From contig VWPU01018780.1 in assembly GCA_013398955.1 (NCBI GenBank), positions 50,091 to 114,090 on the forward strand: a stretch of DNA of 64,000 bases. The letters run 5' to 3'. This DNA comes from Callaeas wilsoni (lineage: Eukaryota; Chordata; Aves; Passeriformes; Callaeidae). Below the pieces are notes generated by a model that was not told the origin of the DNA, ran no database searches, and saw only the letters and a list, made by a program, of their open reading frames with translations. A program made the translations under genes and the position numbers. This document shows positions 53,655 through 64,000 of the stretch, one piece after another. Each line of letters starts with the position of its first letter. Within the stretch, counting starts at the first letter, position 1.

Positions 53655-53727
53655 CTCTGCCGTAGATCTCGATGCCAGAGTGGAAGACACCAATCCCCAA
53701 GGTGGAGGTGTATTCATTTATCCAGTA
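53655..53727 (-). CDS. DESI2-like: DESI2-like isopeptidase, coding exon 2 (catalytic histidine)
   Basis: This internal exon is 73 nt. Its acceptor is 'ttttctcttactgtag', entering in phase 0, and its donor is 'CAGAG|gtatga', phase 1. It encodes [20 protein letters not shown] then IYGR plus one base. The catalytic His of the V-F-H-S-G motif is at 53682-53680, equivalent to His30 of human DESI2. PPPDE proteins (DESI1/DESI2) are papain-like cysteine peptidases with a His-Cys dyad that cleave SUMO or ubiquitin isopeptide bonds; the human proteins are mainly cytosolic. Counting from exon 2, the window encodes 183 residues, against 180 for human DESI2. The missing exon 1 should add only about 14 residues (the N-V-Y-D-M end). 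No copy of that motif with a GT donor exists between here and 64000, so exon 1 lies outside the window. Confidence 0.96.
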
Positions 53728-55033
53728 CTACAGTAAGAGAAAACCCACATTGGGAAGCATTAGTGAGAAAGAAACACATGATCTTGGTCTAGGGTATATG
53801 TCCCATCTACCCAACTCTTCTTAAGGAGAAGAGTGATTTTTAAATTATCTTGAGACAAACAAATTGAGACTCTTACAGACCAACAGAAGTCGGCACTGTA
53901 TTTATTCAGCTGGATGGGATTAGTTCTTCGAAAAATGCTCATCTAACCCTTTCCACCTAAGGCACTAACCTGTATTAAGATACAACTGGAGCTGAACCTG
54001 CCTAAACTCAGCTGCTACAGGATGTGTGATTATTTATTTATCTTCTCACCTAATACCTGACAGTGAGTCAGTTTTATCAATTCACTTGCCTTATTTGATC
54101 TTCAAAATTTTCAGTAAGAGAATCCCCAATTGTTTTCCACACACCTTGTAACATCACCTCCCAACACCTACTCATTATTAGTTTGGTTTTAGGCAAAGAG
54201 ATCATAGAGATGGAGCTTTGTTGCCCCAATAGGTCAGACAAATTTTCAAGAGGAGCTGTTAAGTGACTCCATGACTCATTACGGAGCCAAGCATTTCCCC
54301 ATTACATTTAGAGCAGAGAAACACTGCAGTGCAGTGCATGCATGTGATGCTCCTCTGCCAAGCACTGTGCAGGGCCTGCTTCCACCACACCGTGAAGGAC
54401 AGTGCAGACACCCAAACAAGTCCCAGCTAAGCTAATTCTGGAGCGGGAAGCTGTACAGCCATGCCAGGGCAATGCTGCATTGGAGATAATTAGCCCTGCT
54501 CAGCATCAGTGTTTATTAGGTCAGCTGCAGAGCTGCACTGCTACAGAAATGATGTTTTCAGGCACTGAGGAAACTGCCGATGCCTGGTACATTTACAGTT
54601 CACTTACAGCTGCTGTGCAATGAAGATACATCTTCTAGTAACTCAGAGCAACTAAATTCTGGTTTTAATCTACCACTGCAAGGAAAATGAGTGTTGTTCA
54701 CTTGTTCCTGTACAAGGACATGACAAGTTCATTAAACTAAAATTCTCTTTTGGGTCTGGTAGCAGCTTCTTGTGCAACCAGAATAAGCTGCACCTTCGCT
54801 GTGTCTGGTGTCACTGAGCTGCCACGGTATGAGTACGAACCCCTCTGCTGTCAGGCAACCACAGGTCTGGCATGCTCCAGCTACTGTGCTTGCACTACTT
54901 GCTTATGTATTTATGATGACTGCAGTAGCTCTGTAAATCACCTGAAAATGTTTTCTGCAAAACACTGCTAAAGTGAAAAAACACAGTAGCTTTGATATGA
55001 AAGCCACAGTCCCAAGCCTGGCTTAATATATGG
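53728..55033. other. Probable DESI2-like intron 1, first part
   Basis: This is downstream sequence of the presumed first intron. No exon, RNA gene or interspersed repeat was recognised. Short plus-strand frames at 54402-54623 and 54750-54971 lack recognisable domains. Confidence 0.6.
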
Positions 55034-55351
55034 CTAATCTTGATATCTTAAACCATGTCCCCAAAAAATGCTTGCCTCTGGCAGTACAGCAGTTCCATTT
55101 CCCTCCAGAAAAGGCTGTAATGCTTCTTGTTCTTCATGAGATTTTTTATCACAAATGATGTATTGTTGCAGGAGGGCAGCAAACTGCCTGACCTCAGCTG
55201 GACCTCTGCCCATTGCTCTCTGCAGACCTTGTATAACCTCCATTTGCTTCTTCACTTGAATTATGCAAACTCCTGTTTTTAGGGTCAGGTAGCTCTCAAC
55301 CTCTGCCAGGCGGGACAGCACATTAGCAGTGAACCCTGGGTTGAACACCAT
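55034..55351 (-). other. Unassigned 105-codon ORF in presumed intron 1
   Basis: This ATG-initiated frame with a good context (aggcATGG) runs 105 codons to TAG. Composition is protein-like and helix-prone over residues ~8-75, rich in E, Q, K, L and V (for example LSRLAEVESYLTLKTG and QVKKQMEVIQGLQRAMG), so a short coiled coil is plausible. Near its end, CCAGAG|gcaagc would fit a minor GC-type donor. It lies about 200 bp downstream of the 3' end of the CR1 copy on the same strand but does not match CR1 ORF sequence. No homologue is recognised. It may be a novel exon, a relic or chance. Confidence 0.2.
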
Positions 55352-55544
55352 GCCTGGTATTTAAGGCCCTTGCCTTCTGCTGCCCTTCCCCACAGTTCTC
55401 TGTTGCCTAGTTCTCTGCAGCAGGAATACCCCTACTCCGACTGAGGAAGAAGATAGAGGTGGAGGCCACGCATGACACCATGGGACAAAAGCCTGTCTCC
55501 CCTGGACACAAAACCCTCCGTTCAATTCTTTAATCTCCCACACC
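55352..55544. other. Short unique gap between the ORF at 55.0-55.35 kb and CR1
   Basis: No feature was recognised apart from a 60-codon minus-strand frame at 55361-55543 without recognisable content. Confidence 0.4.
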
Positions 55545-56450
55545 TCATAGAATCATAGAATCTTTAAGGTTGGAAAATACCTCTAAGATCATCAAATCCA
55601 GCCATTAACCTAGCACCACCACCATGTTCACCACTAAACTATGTCCTCAAGTGCCATATCCACTCATTTTTTAAATACTTCCAAGGATGGTGACTCCATC
55701 ACTTCCTTATACAGCCTGTTCCAATGCTTGACAACCCTTTCTGTGAGGATATTCTTCCTAATATCTGTTCTGAACCTCCCTTTACACAACTTGAGGTCAT
55801 TTCCATCCTGTCACTTGCTGCCTGAGAGAAGAGACCAACCCTCACCTCGCTACAGCCTCCTGTCAGGTAGCTGTAAAGAGCGATCAGGTCTCCCTTGAGC
55901 CTCCTTTTCTCCAGGCTAAACACTCCCAGCTCCCTCAGCTGCTCCTCAGACTTGTGCTCCAGACCCTTCACCAGCTCTGTTGCCCTTCTCTGGACACACT
56001 CCAGCACCTCAATTTCTTTCTTGTAGAGAGGGGCCCAAATCTGGACACAAGATTTGAAGGGCTTCACCAGTGCGGAGTACAGGGGGACAATCACCGCCCT
56101 GGTCCTGCTGGCCACGCTACTGCTGATACAGGCCAGGATGCCATTGGGCCTTCTTGGCTACCTGGGCCCACCCTGGCTCATGTTCAGCTGCTCTTGACCA
56201 GCTCTCTAGGGTACTTTTCTGCCAGGCAGCTTTCCAGTCACTCATCCCCCAGCCTGTCGCACTGCCTGGGGCTGTTGTGACCCAAGTGCAGGACCTGGCA
56301 TTTCATCTTACTGCACCTCATATGATTTGCCACAGCCCATTGATCCAGCCTGTCCAGATCCCTCTGCAGAGCCTTCCTGCCCTCAAGCAGATCAACATTC
56401 CTACCCAACTTTGTGTTGTCTGTGAACTGACAGAAGGTGCACTCACGGGT
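55545..56450 (-). mobile_element. CR1 LINE, ~0.9 kb 3' part, inverted
   Basis: On the plus strand it begins at the CR1 3' end 'tcatagaatcatagaatc' followed by 'aaggttggaaaatacctcta'. It then runs back through the 3' UTR-like part and the C-terminal reverse-transcriptase coding region. A continuous 138-codon minus-strand frame (56115-55699) still reads CR1 ORF2 text, for example [20 protein letters not shown] and [20 protein letters not shown]. Further upstream CR1 sequence ('gacccaagtgcaggacctgg', 'tccagcctgtccagatccct') continues to about 56450. It is 5'-truncated as usual for CR1 and has no full ORF2, so it cannot move. It is the longest and best-preserved repeat in the window and belongs to a third CR1 subfamily. 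Confidence 0.96.
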
Positions 56451-58562
56451 TAACTCCTTGAATAGTCTCAGGTAGTGTCAGCAAGCTTCAGAGAAACACT
56501 GATTTCTCAAGTCCTAATGAAAGAACTCCCAGATGATATGGTAAGTAGGTTGTCTTCTTCCTCCAGGCTAAGCTATTGTCTCATGGCAATAATACAAGCA
56601 AAACATGCCCAGGTCACGCCAGCTGCTTTGCTTAGAGAAGTAACTAATAGGAAGAGAAGGGAGTCTTTTTAAATTAGAAATACTCTTGCCAGTTATCAAA
56701 ATCAGGGTTATCTGCAGAGCCTTATCTGCGTCAGGCTTTGTATTTCAAACAAGGATGTTACACCAAAAGCCACTTGCAGCTATAGCTTTTTTCTTCTTCC
56801 ATATTAAAGTTTATGTTGGATCCAAACAACAAATAAGCAAACAAGCAGGGAAAAAACCCTCTCTTTGATTGACTACTTGTTAGAGTAATGTTCTGAGACC
56901 TGATCACCTTATACACGCAGAGCACTCTCAGATCACAAGCCTGCCCCGTCCCCCAAGCACTCTTGTTCGCAGCACAAAATTTCAGCCCTTGCAACCCATC
57001 CTGCCCAACTCCAGGAGCAGAGGGCCAGGCTTCAGGATAGCTCTGAAAGCACAAGTGATGAGGAGGCTCCACCACAGATAAAGAAAAGAGGAGCAAAAGT
57101 GTTTCTCTGTCTGACGCCAGGTGTTGCAAGATTATGACCATCACATGGACATTTCTGTATTTAAATGGTGTATTTTTCAGTATTAATTCCTTTAAATGAG
57201 CTATTATGGACTGAAGTGCAACAACCTCAGCCATACCTGAACTTGAACTGAGCAGAAGCTATCCTGATTTAGTACTTTCTTTCAAATAATTTAAATCACA
57301 CAACGGTGTTATTGAAGCGGGGTCTGATTTGCATCTTGGTTCTATTGATACAATACTGATATGACCTACTAGCAAGACCAAAGTGCAAGGCAGCTCTGAA
57401 TCATGGCTGTGCTGTCCTCATCTCACCCCTGTCTCCAGGGTGCTGTAGAATCTGCCTCCAGTGTGTGACTGAACTCACAGTGAACGCCTCACAGCACTTT
57501 GGCACAGCCCCCGGCTTGTCTCGGGAGGAAGCTATGCTAAAGTGAACATGTCAGTCACTTGCTGAGCTGGAAAAGAGAATCCAAGACAGATTTGGAACCA
57601 GGTTTGTACACACATGCACGAGCTGGCCTTGTTTTCCAAGGGGTTTGCAATTCTGAGCATAAGGACAGCAGCAACAGTCAGCAAATACTCATCTCTGGAG
57701 TAAATTGGCTATTGCTTAGATTAAAAACAAAAATCTGCAGCCTGTTCAGTCAGATGAAAACTAATTCAGGGAACTGAATACAGCAGTATCTTAAAGGGAG
57801 TTGTGATTCATGCTTGCATTGCATACTGCCTGGAAAATTGTGCCTTAAACCATACACAGAGGGACTTGGAGCATTCTGTCTCATTTCCATCTTCAACAGA
57901 GGTGGAGAACAGCTCAGACAATAACAGAGGCAGGGAGAAAGGCTAACCAGGCTATAATCACTTCATAACAGCAGCAGATAGCCCAGAACTCAAAATTCAA
58001 ACCCAGAGAGGAACCTATGCATTTAGTTTGTAGTGTGTAAGTCTATAGCTTTTAATGAAGGTCCCTGATGAAGTAGAATTTGAAATTTTTCGGGTTTTAT
58101 TCAGGTTTTCTCTGATTTTCTGTTGGTTTGGTTCAGAGATCAGAATAACCAGTGAGATAGTTTAGATTCTGGGAGATACTCTGAGTCAGTTCTTGTGTTA
58201 TTCACTTCATTTATCCATCACACAGAGGTAGAAGTAAAAGTCTTACCAGCACAGTGAACCACGCCCTAACTTTCCAGGAAGTAAAGAAACTAAAAAGCTT
58301 CATTATATTCATATGTGTCTCTTAGGTCTAGAATGGAGAAGCAGATGATGTGATACTGGCAGATTATATCATCCTGGGAGTTTTCAGAGCAGGAGTTCTC
58401 AGGAACTTGTACCAGAAACATGAGTTTCCAGATAAAAGAGGCCCTGTAACCATGTAACCACTAACTTTTGCCATCGACTAATACTGTACTATAACACTGA
58501 AGCTTCTGTCACTAACTCTCTCTTCCCTACTTCGGACCTACTTCATTACTTTCCATGGTGTG
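56451..58562. other. Non-coding stretch upstream of CR1 (presumed intron 1)
   Basis: No recognisable exon, RNA gene or repeat family. The 158-codon minus-strand frame at 56758-57234 has irregular composition with no domain and is likely chance. Confidence 0.5.
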
Positions 58563-59112
58563 TCACCAAAATCTTTCCTGCATCGATGTACTGAGCAGTT
58601 TAACTAAACGGCTCCTCTGAGCAGCCAACACACTAAGCAATATTCCATTTATCAGCCCAATACAGACTGGATATTCCACTCCACCAGATCCATTCACTGC
58701 TGAACAGATGCTAAGCCTTCCTTCCTTATGATCTGTATGAACATATAGAAAAGAAATCCACCAGGAGCTGTTAATTAAATCTGATTTCAATAAACAGCTG
58801 AAAATTCAGAGTACCCAGTGTCATAGATCCTTGCCAAGAGCTCTGCTCTTCACCAGGTATCACACACAAGCCATGTCTGAGCCAGGATACCAGGCTACAG
58901 AGAGCTTGGCTCTGACCTCGTCTGGTGCTCTGATGTCCAGGTATGACCACACACTACTGTGACCGAGACACCTTTACCAAGGATGGGTGCAGATGATGAA
59001 CCAGTAACCAACTTGTCTGTATCTCTTCTCAAAACACCATCTGCATGTAATTCAGAAGGATTACTTCCTTTTCCCTGTGAGTTCACTGGCAGAGCTTTGC
59101 TTCTAGGAGAAA
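58563..59112 (-). other. Two adjacent exon-like minus-strand frames, unassigned
   Basis: The upstream segment is open from a very strong acceptor 'tttcctttctcctag' (edge near 59104) and reads SKALPVNSQGKGSNPSELHA through a Gly/Val/Thr-rich part. A possible donor ACGAG|gtcaga lies near 58918. The downstream segment follows an 'atgttcatacag' acceptor (edge near 58731) and is open to the TGA at 58563. It contains a hydrophobic run (YPVCIGLINGILLSVLAAQ) followed by a basic part. No homologue is recognised for either. The acceptor quality is the only reason to list them. Confidence 0.15.
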
Positions 59113-62100
59113 GGAAAAAACCAGTAAAGGATGCCTAGGAAGTAGGGAGCATATTAAAGGACTCGTGTCAACACACATCCCATAAGAGACTGTCTGCCCT
59201 ACCACCTAAGCTTGATTTTAATCCTTTCCTTTTTGAGGGCCAAGTCACACACTGTATTTGGGCCTTTATAGGGATGTCTCCTCTTTATAGGATGGGGTAT
59301 CTGGCTTGCTGAAGTTCAACAAACCCAAGTGGAGGACACCCAGGGCAGTGCTTGCCTCAGCAGTCAAGTTGCCTAAGCAGCCTCATGAAGACATGCAAAG
59401 GACTGTGTGCACTAACAAATGCACTGATCAGTCCCATCTCCAGCAGCAAGAGAATCCTCTGCAGTGTTAAATCTCAACACAAAAGGCAGTCTTTTAAAGG
59501 CAACATCAGACTGATGCAGGAGACCAGCTAGGGAACATCAAAGTAATACCTCAGCATTATGTCCTGAGATGCATTGATCCAGAAATTTGAGAGCACAAAG
59601 GATAAAACTGGAGGGGAAAGCTAGAGAACAGCATTTCAGGAAACCAGTGAGTAAAATCTCAGCTGTTTATGGCATACAGCCAGCAGCTTCAGAAGAGTTT
59701 GTTTCCCCAATACATCTTTCTAAATCAAGATCCAGAATCTCGGGCCCACAGAGGTGGAAGGAGAGGGCCCATAACAGATCACAGATTATTCCCCAAGTAA
59801 TGCTTGCAGAGGTGAAGGAAGGTTTATTTTGACTACAGACATGCAGGACAGGGCGCTTCCTGCAGATCCAGGGCAGTTCAGTCATATTGCAGCAGTGCTC
59901 ACTTCTGTTCCACGGCCCCAGGCATGCACACAGTCCTGCAATATGTCCCAGTCCTTCTGCTGTTCACCCCTTCTGCCCTGGAGCACAAGTTATAAAAATT
60001 CACTATCGTGTGGGATGACGTCAAATTATACAGCATGGCTACTATTAGCAAGTTTTCTTTTGCAATTGAGTGAGACTCAAGCTCATTTCAGTGTGTCTCA
60101 TGTCTCTTACATTCCATTCTCCAGGGGTCCAAGGCTTGTGTATTCATCAAGTCTAAAATGCTATTTTCCTACTATAGTGTGAATACGGATTGAGTGGGAA
60201 AGGGTTTAAATACATGTGGGCAGAACAGCAACTAAATAAAGCTCAACACAGTATTGAGGAGTGATGACACAGACTTGTCTTTGGTACTTCAGACCTGGGA
60301 AAAGCTACCTGGGTGGGTCCTCACTCCAGCACACACAGGACATGGTTCTTCCCAGCTGGAGGATCACCTCCTATGTCAGGTCCTCTTCACTGTTGGCAAA
60401 AGCTATCAATCTGCACATCGTGGACCTGGGTGTGAAAGCCCATCGGGTCACTCCAAATCCAACCAGCCAAAAGCACCTGCTTTAGTCAGGTATGTTAACT
60501 TTCAACTCAAATTCCAGACAGTATTAAAGAAACAAAATACTGCAGTAAGCAGGTCTGTGTTTACAGGCACTTCCTCCAGTTGCAATAGACAATAACTTTC
60601 AAGTCTCAAGAAAAACAGTTCCCAGGGTGTAGCCATTGGCCTGCTTGCAAATAACCCAACTGGCAGAACTGATTAAAGCTCAGGAACTACAGATTTTCTT
60701 CCAGGAGAGCATTCAAATACTGAGAAATCTGCAGCTTCAGTGCAGCCAGAGTGCTTGATGTACCTCTGATGAGGCAGGGATACAGGGTGACACAAGGACC
60801 CCACCCAAGGACCCCACTGCATACTCGGAGTGGGACAGGAGAACTGACTGCAGAACAGACATCCGAGGAACAGAGTCACAGAAAGTAGAAAAAGACAAGG
60901 CATCCTTTGGCATGCAACTGCCTCTGCTCTGCTGCATTTTGAATGAAAGGAGCTTCTGCTAAGAATACTTCTCCACCATTCAGGTTAATACGCCCTAATA
61001 GAACAGGAATTTCCTGGGAAATGACAGCCCAATACTTAAAACTGATACTGCTAAACATATTCCCTCATGTAAACCCACAGATACTAAGAGTTGAAACCCA
61101 AGGCAAGATGCTCAATTGCAGCCTTGAGAGGAATGAGAGGCCAAGCCTTTGTGAGACTGCAGCAGCCAACTCTGTCTCAGCAGCTCTTCTATTTCAGCCA
61201 AGTTCTACTCTGCAAAGGATCTTTTCCTCTCAAGTTGGGCTAAATACATTCCTTAGCTGTCTCCTCAGGAAGAATTTCTTCAGAGTTTACGGTGGCTTTT
61301 CAGACATTATTATAATATGCATGTGAATTGCCTGATGCATGAGCCAACAATAAAACCTTTACAATCATGAAGCATAAAGAGCTTATTTCAGAGGCTTCTA
61401 AAATGCTATGTGTGGATTAAAAACTGATGCTGCTGCTGAGAGAGATTGGAAATCTACTTATGCTTCACTGTTGTGACGCAATGCGATTTTACTGGAAGAA
61501 TACGAGGACAAGAAAATGTTAATCATGCTGTGGAAAGGAAACAGTAAGCATTTCAGAAGTTAACTTCTGGGTGTATGTAGAATATTTTTAATTAAAAATC
61601 GCAAACGAGATTTAGCTGCGACAATGGGATACCTCCAGTGTTTCCACTTACTGCCTCATCCTGTAAATGGTAGCCACAGTTCTACCTCAGTATACTGGTA
61701 TTACTTGAAGTCTCTTTTCTGCTTTCTCCATTACTGTTTACACTTTCTACCCTGTTACACTGCTGGCAGGCGTTGTCCTGAGCAGAGCTTCCTTCCTGCA
61801 GCTACATCTGTGAGGTGTTTACAAGCTTACTGCTGTGTGTCTTTGGCCTCGAGGCACGCACGTCTGAAGCTGCTGCTCAGAAGGCAGCTGACCCGGTGTG
61901 CTCTGCATTAAATACAGTTCTCTCGTTGAGGAGTGCGAACACTCATCCAACTCATGTTTCAGTGCCTAAGTAGGAACCTGCCTTACCAATGGAGACATAG
62001 GACAACTTCCTGGCTAAAATAACCAACTATTTTCTGTCCCTGCAGAAAATGTCTCTTCTGTTTGTAGGTTCACACAAAGCTAGCCCACCAGCCCAAGGGT

Positions 62101-63975
62101 TTGTCACACCTGTCATGACACTAACGGCCCATCTTGGCTGTCTGTGTACAGAACATGGTATTTATAGCAGACTGTTTATAGCATACGAGAAGCAATATGC
62201 CATTTTTCCAACCTCCACCTGTTTCCCTAAACTTCATTACTGACTGTGCCTGAAGGAGTCAGCTGAATGAGCCAGGGTGGGACTGGGGACACCAAACAGA
62301 AGTCACTGAGGGAGGAGTTGCAAGTGCCAAGAGCCTGTCTCACACAGTGATCTTATAAGGAGCCCTGAAGAAGGATTATCCATGCTATTGCACACCACTT
62401 CACATGGTGTATCCCTTTAGTTTGGACAAGTCTTATGACAATCTTCATCTCAAGCATATAAAGCCAGAAAAAAAGCACATCCATTTGCAGGATTACACTG
62501 GAATATATTCACTCATGGAATGTGCCTGTGAAACTCACATGTGTTAGAAACTTAAGGAAGTGATAATACCTTTGCCTTAGATGCATTCACAATGACAAAT
62601 TGAGAGGTATTGAAAAAGAGAACAGCAGTAAAATGATCAGGGAAGTGGCAAGACTGACATATAAGAATTAATTCAGAAGAGCTAATAGCTTGGCAAAGCA
62701 ATGACTGCAAATGACAAATTTGCAAACATTTGAAGGGCTGACATGAATTATGGGAGAGCACTTCTTAAGAATGATACAAAAGATTCAAGTAGGAGCAACA
62801 TACTCAGCTTAAAAAGAAGAGAGACTTTGGCTAAGTGCTTAGAAGTTTCCTGGCAGCAAAAAAGAACAAGAAAACATTTGTATGACTGAAAGCCAGATAT
62901 TGAGAAAGCCTCAGTGTGCCTGTGCAAGACAGAGTATTGAATGGTCTGAAATGTTTTCCTCTGCTAATGTCAAGGAGGCTGTTAACATTCTTGGCTGAGC
63001 GTATTTCAGATGCTGCACACCTATCTGTATTGTGAGCCCTCAGCCCAGACTGTCAGTAAGCAGGCTTCCCATCAAAGAGGATTCAGGCAAGTTGAAAAAA
63101 AATGCAAGGGAGGTAAATACCCAACAGCTTGGTTCATCAGGAGCTGTCTGAAGCACAGTGGAGATACTTTGGCTCTGGAACTAGATTGGCCCTGATGTAT
63201 CTGGTAGGGTCAGCAATATGGCCTTAGGGCTCTCTGTCCTTCATCTTGCAGAAAGGATGTAACTGAGAACTGTAATAACAAATAGGGCTGTTAAATGATT
63301 TTTCAGATGTGGAGTAATGCTGTGGCCTTGCTCAGACCAAGAAATATTAACATCTCCTTTTCCTTGTTGTAAGGATCCTTTACTGTCTTCTGTGGACCTG
63401 TAGCAGTGTTTCTCTCCAAAGAAGAGGCTAACCCCATCCTGATGTCCAGCATTACTGAGAGAAAACAGACATTCAGTGCATCCTTTGAAAAGGCACTCCA
63501 ATTGACACACCAATCCTGCCTAGGCCAAAGCATCTGCTTTGTTCAGAGTATTGGGCTGCAGGTAACATGCACCCCGAGTCCTCCACAGAACAGCTGATTG
63601 ACAAGCAGCTGTAGCATATCCCTGAACTGCTGAAAAACACAGTTCATCTCTCTGCTTTGGCAGATTATTAGCAGAGATTTGAACTTCAGTCTTTCAAATC
63701 CAAGATGAACACCCTAATCACCATCCATAGCTTCTCCATCAAAGTGATGCACGCATATACAAACAGCCCAGCAGAAGAGACTGAGAGATTCATGCCACCA
63801 AATAAACCAGCAGCTAAGACTTTTCTACCAAAGGTTTGTCTACATCCCTGCTCAGGTTCCTGAATTTCTCTTCCATGATAGCAAAATGTTAATATGACAC
63901 TGATTCTTCCTTATTGACTTGCTTTCCTCTGGAATGTTCCTGCCTGGGCAAACACAAATACCTATTTTTTGGTTA
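59113..63975. other. Non-coding right-hand part of presumed intron 1
   Basis: No conserved exon, RNA gene or repeat was recognised. In particular, no minus-strand exon ending N-V-Y-D-M plus GT, which is expected for exon 1 of the DESI2-like gene, is present. Overlapping frames on both strands (59587-60595 and 60673-61326) have no recognisable content. Confidence 0.5.
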
Positions 63976-63978
63976 ACC

Positions 63979-64000
63979 CAGTGTCTTGGTTTGGACAGGT
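63979..64000 (+). mobile_element. Possible edge of an avian LTR or other repeat at the window end
   Basis: The last 22 bases, 'agtgtcttggtttggacagg' and beyond, resemble the start of dispersed repeats common in bird genomes that begin with a tgtcttggtttg-type sequence. Only the edge is visible, so family and extent cannot be determined. Confidence 0.25.

Noticed and set aside
53655..53727. Assignment to DESI1 and not to a DESI2-type protein
   Set aside because: DESI1 has a different sequence around both catalytic residues. The exons here match DESI2 nearly word for word in the core.
55699..56115. 138-codon minus-strand ORF as a host gene
   Set aside because: It matches the C-terminal CR1 ORF2 pattern throughout. 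It is annotated as part of the mobile element.

Overview
The window is vertebrate nuclear DNA, and almost certainly from a bird. It has long introns, sparse interspersed repeats, and three CR1 (chicken repeat 1) LINE fragments. Two of these end in the ATTCTGTGA/ATTCTATA type of tail and the third, inverted, in CATAGAATCATAGAAT. Two protein-coding genes can be supported. Both lie on the minus strand, arranged tandemly, and both run off an edge of the window. Most of the other open frames look like chance intronic or intergenic ORFs.

Layout from high to low coordinate, which is the direction of transcription. (1) 53.7-64.0 kb is probably the first intron of a DESI2-like gene whose first coding exon lies beyond the right edge. 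It holds an inverted CR1 copy at 55.5-56.45 kb and a few unexplained minus-strand ORFs. (2) Coding exons 2-5 of the DESI2-like gene lie at 53727-53655, 52328-52235, 51241-51100 and 34848-34606. All junctions are GT-AG, the phases agree, and the catalytic His and Cys are present. A 16-kb intron separates the last two exons. (3) 30.1-34.6 kb is the 3' flank or 3' UTR of that gene plus the spacer to the next promoter. (4) 29.68-30.08 kb is a CpG island carrying the first coding exon of COX16 (29884-29825). (5) COX16 exon 2 is at 17425-17348, after a 12.4-kb intron. (6) From 17.3 kb to the left edge I found no later COX16 exon, so the gene probably continues outside the window. This part holds two plus-oriented CR1 3' ends.

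The two genes are functionally unrelated as far as is known. COX16 is a mitochondrial inner-membrane assembly factor for cytochrome c oxidase. The DESI2-like protein is a PPPDE-family cysteine isopeptidase (deSUMOylating/deubiquitinating class). The most interesting point is that the isopeptidase looks like a paralogue of DESI2, not DESI2 itself. It sits beside COX16, whose human counterpart is in 14q24, a region related to the human DESI2 region at 1q44. This suggests a genome-duplication copy kept in birds and lost in mammals. I saw no RNA gene, CRISPR array, intact transposon or prokaryote-like system. The remaining findings are candidate exons and small repeats, scored low.
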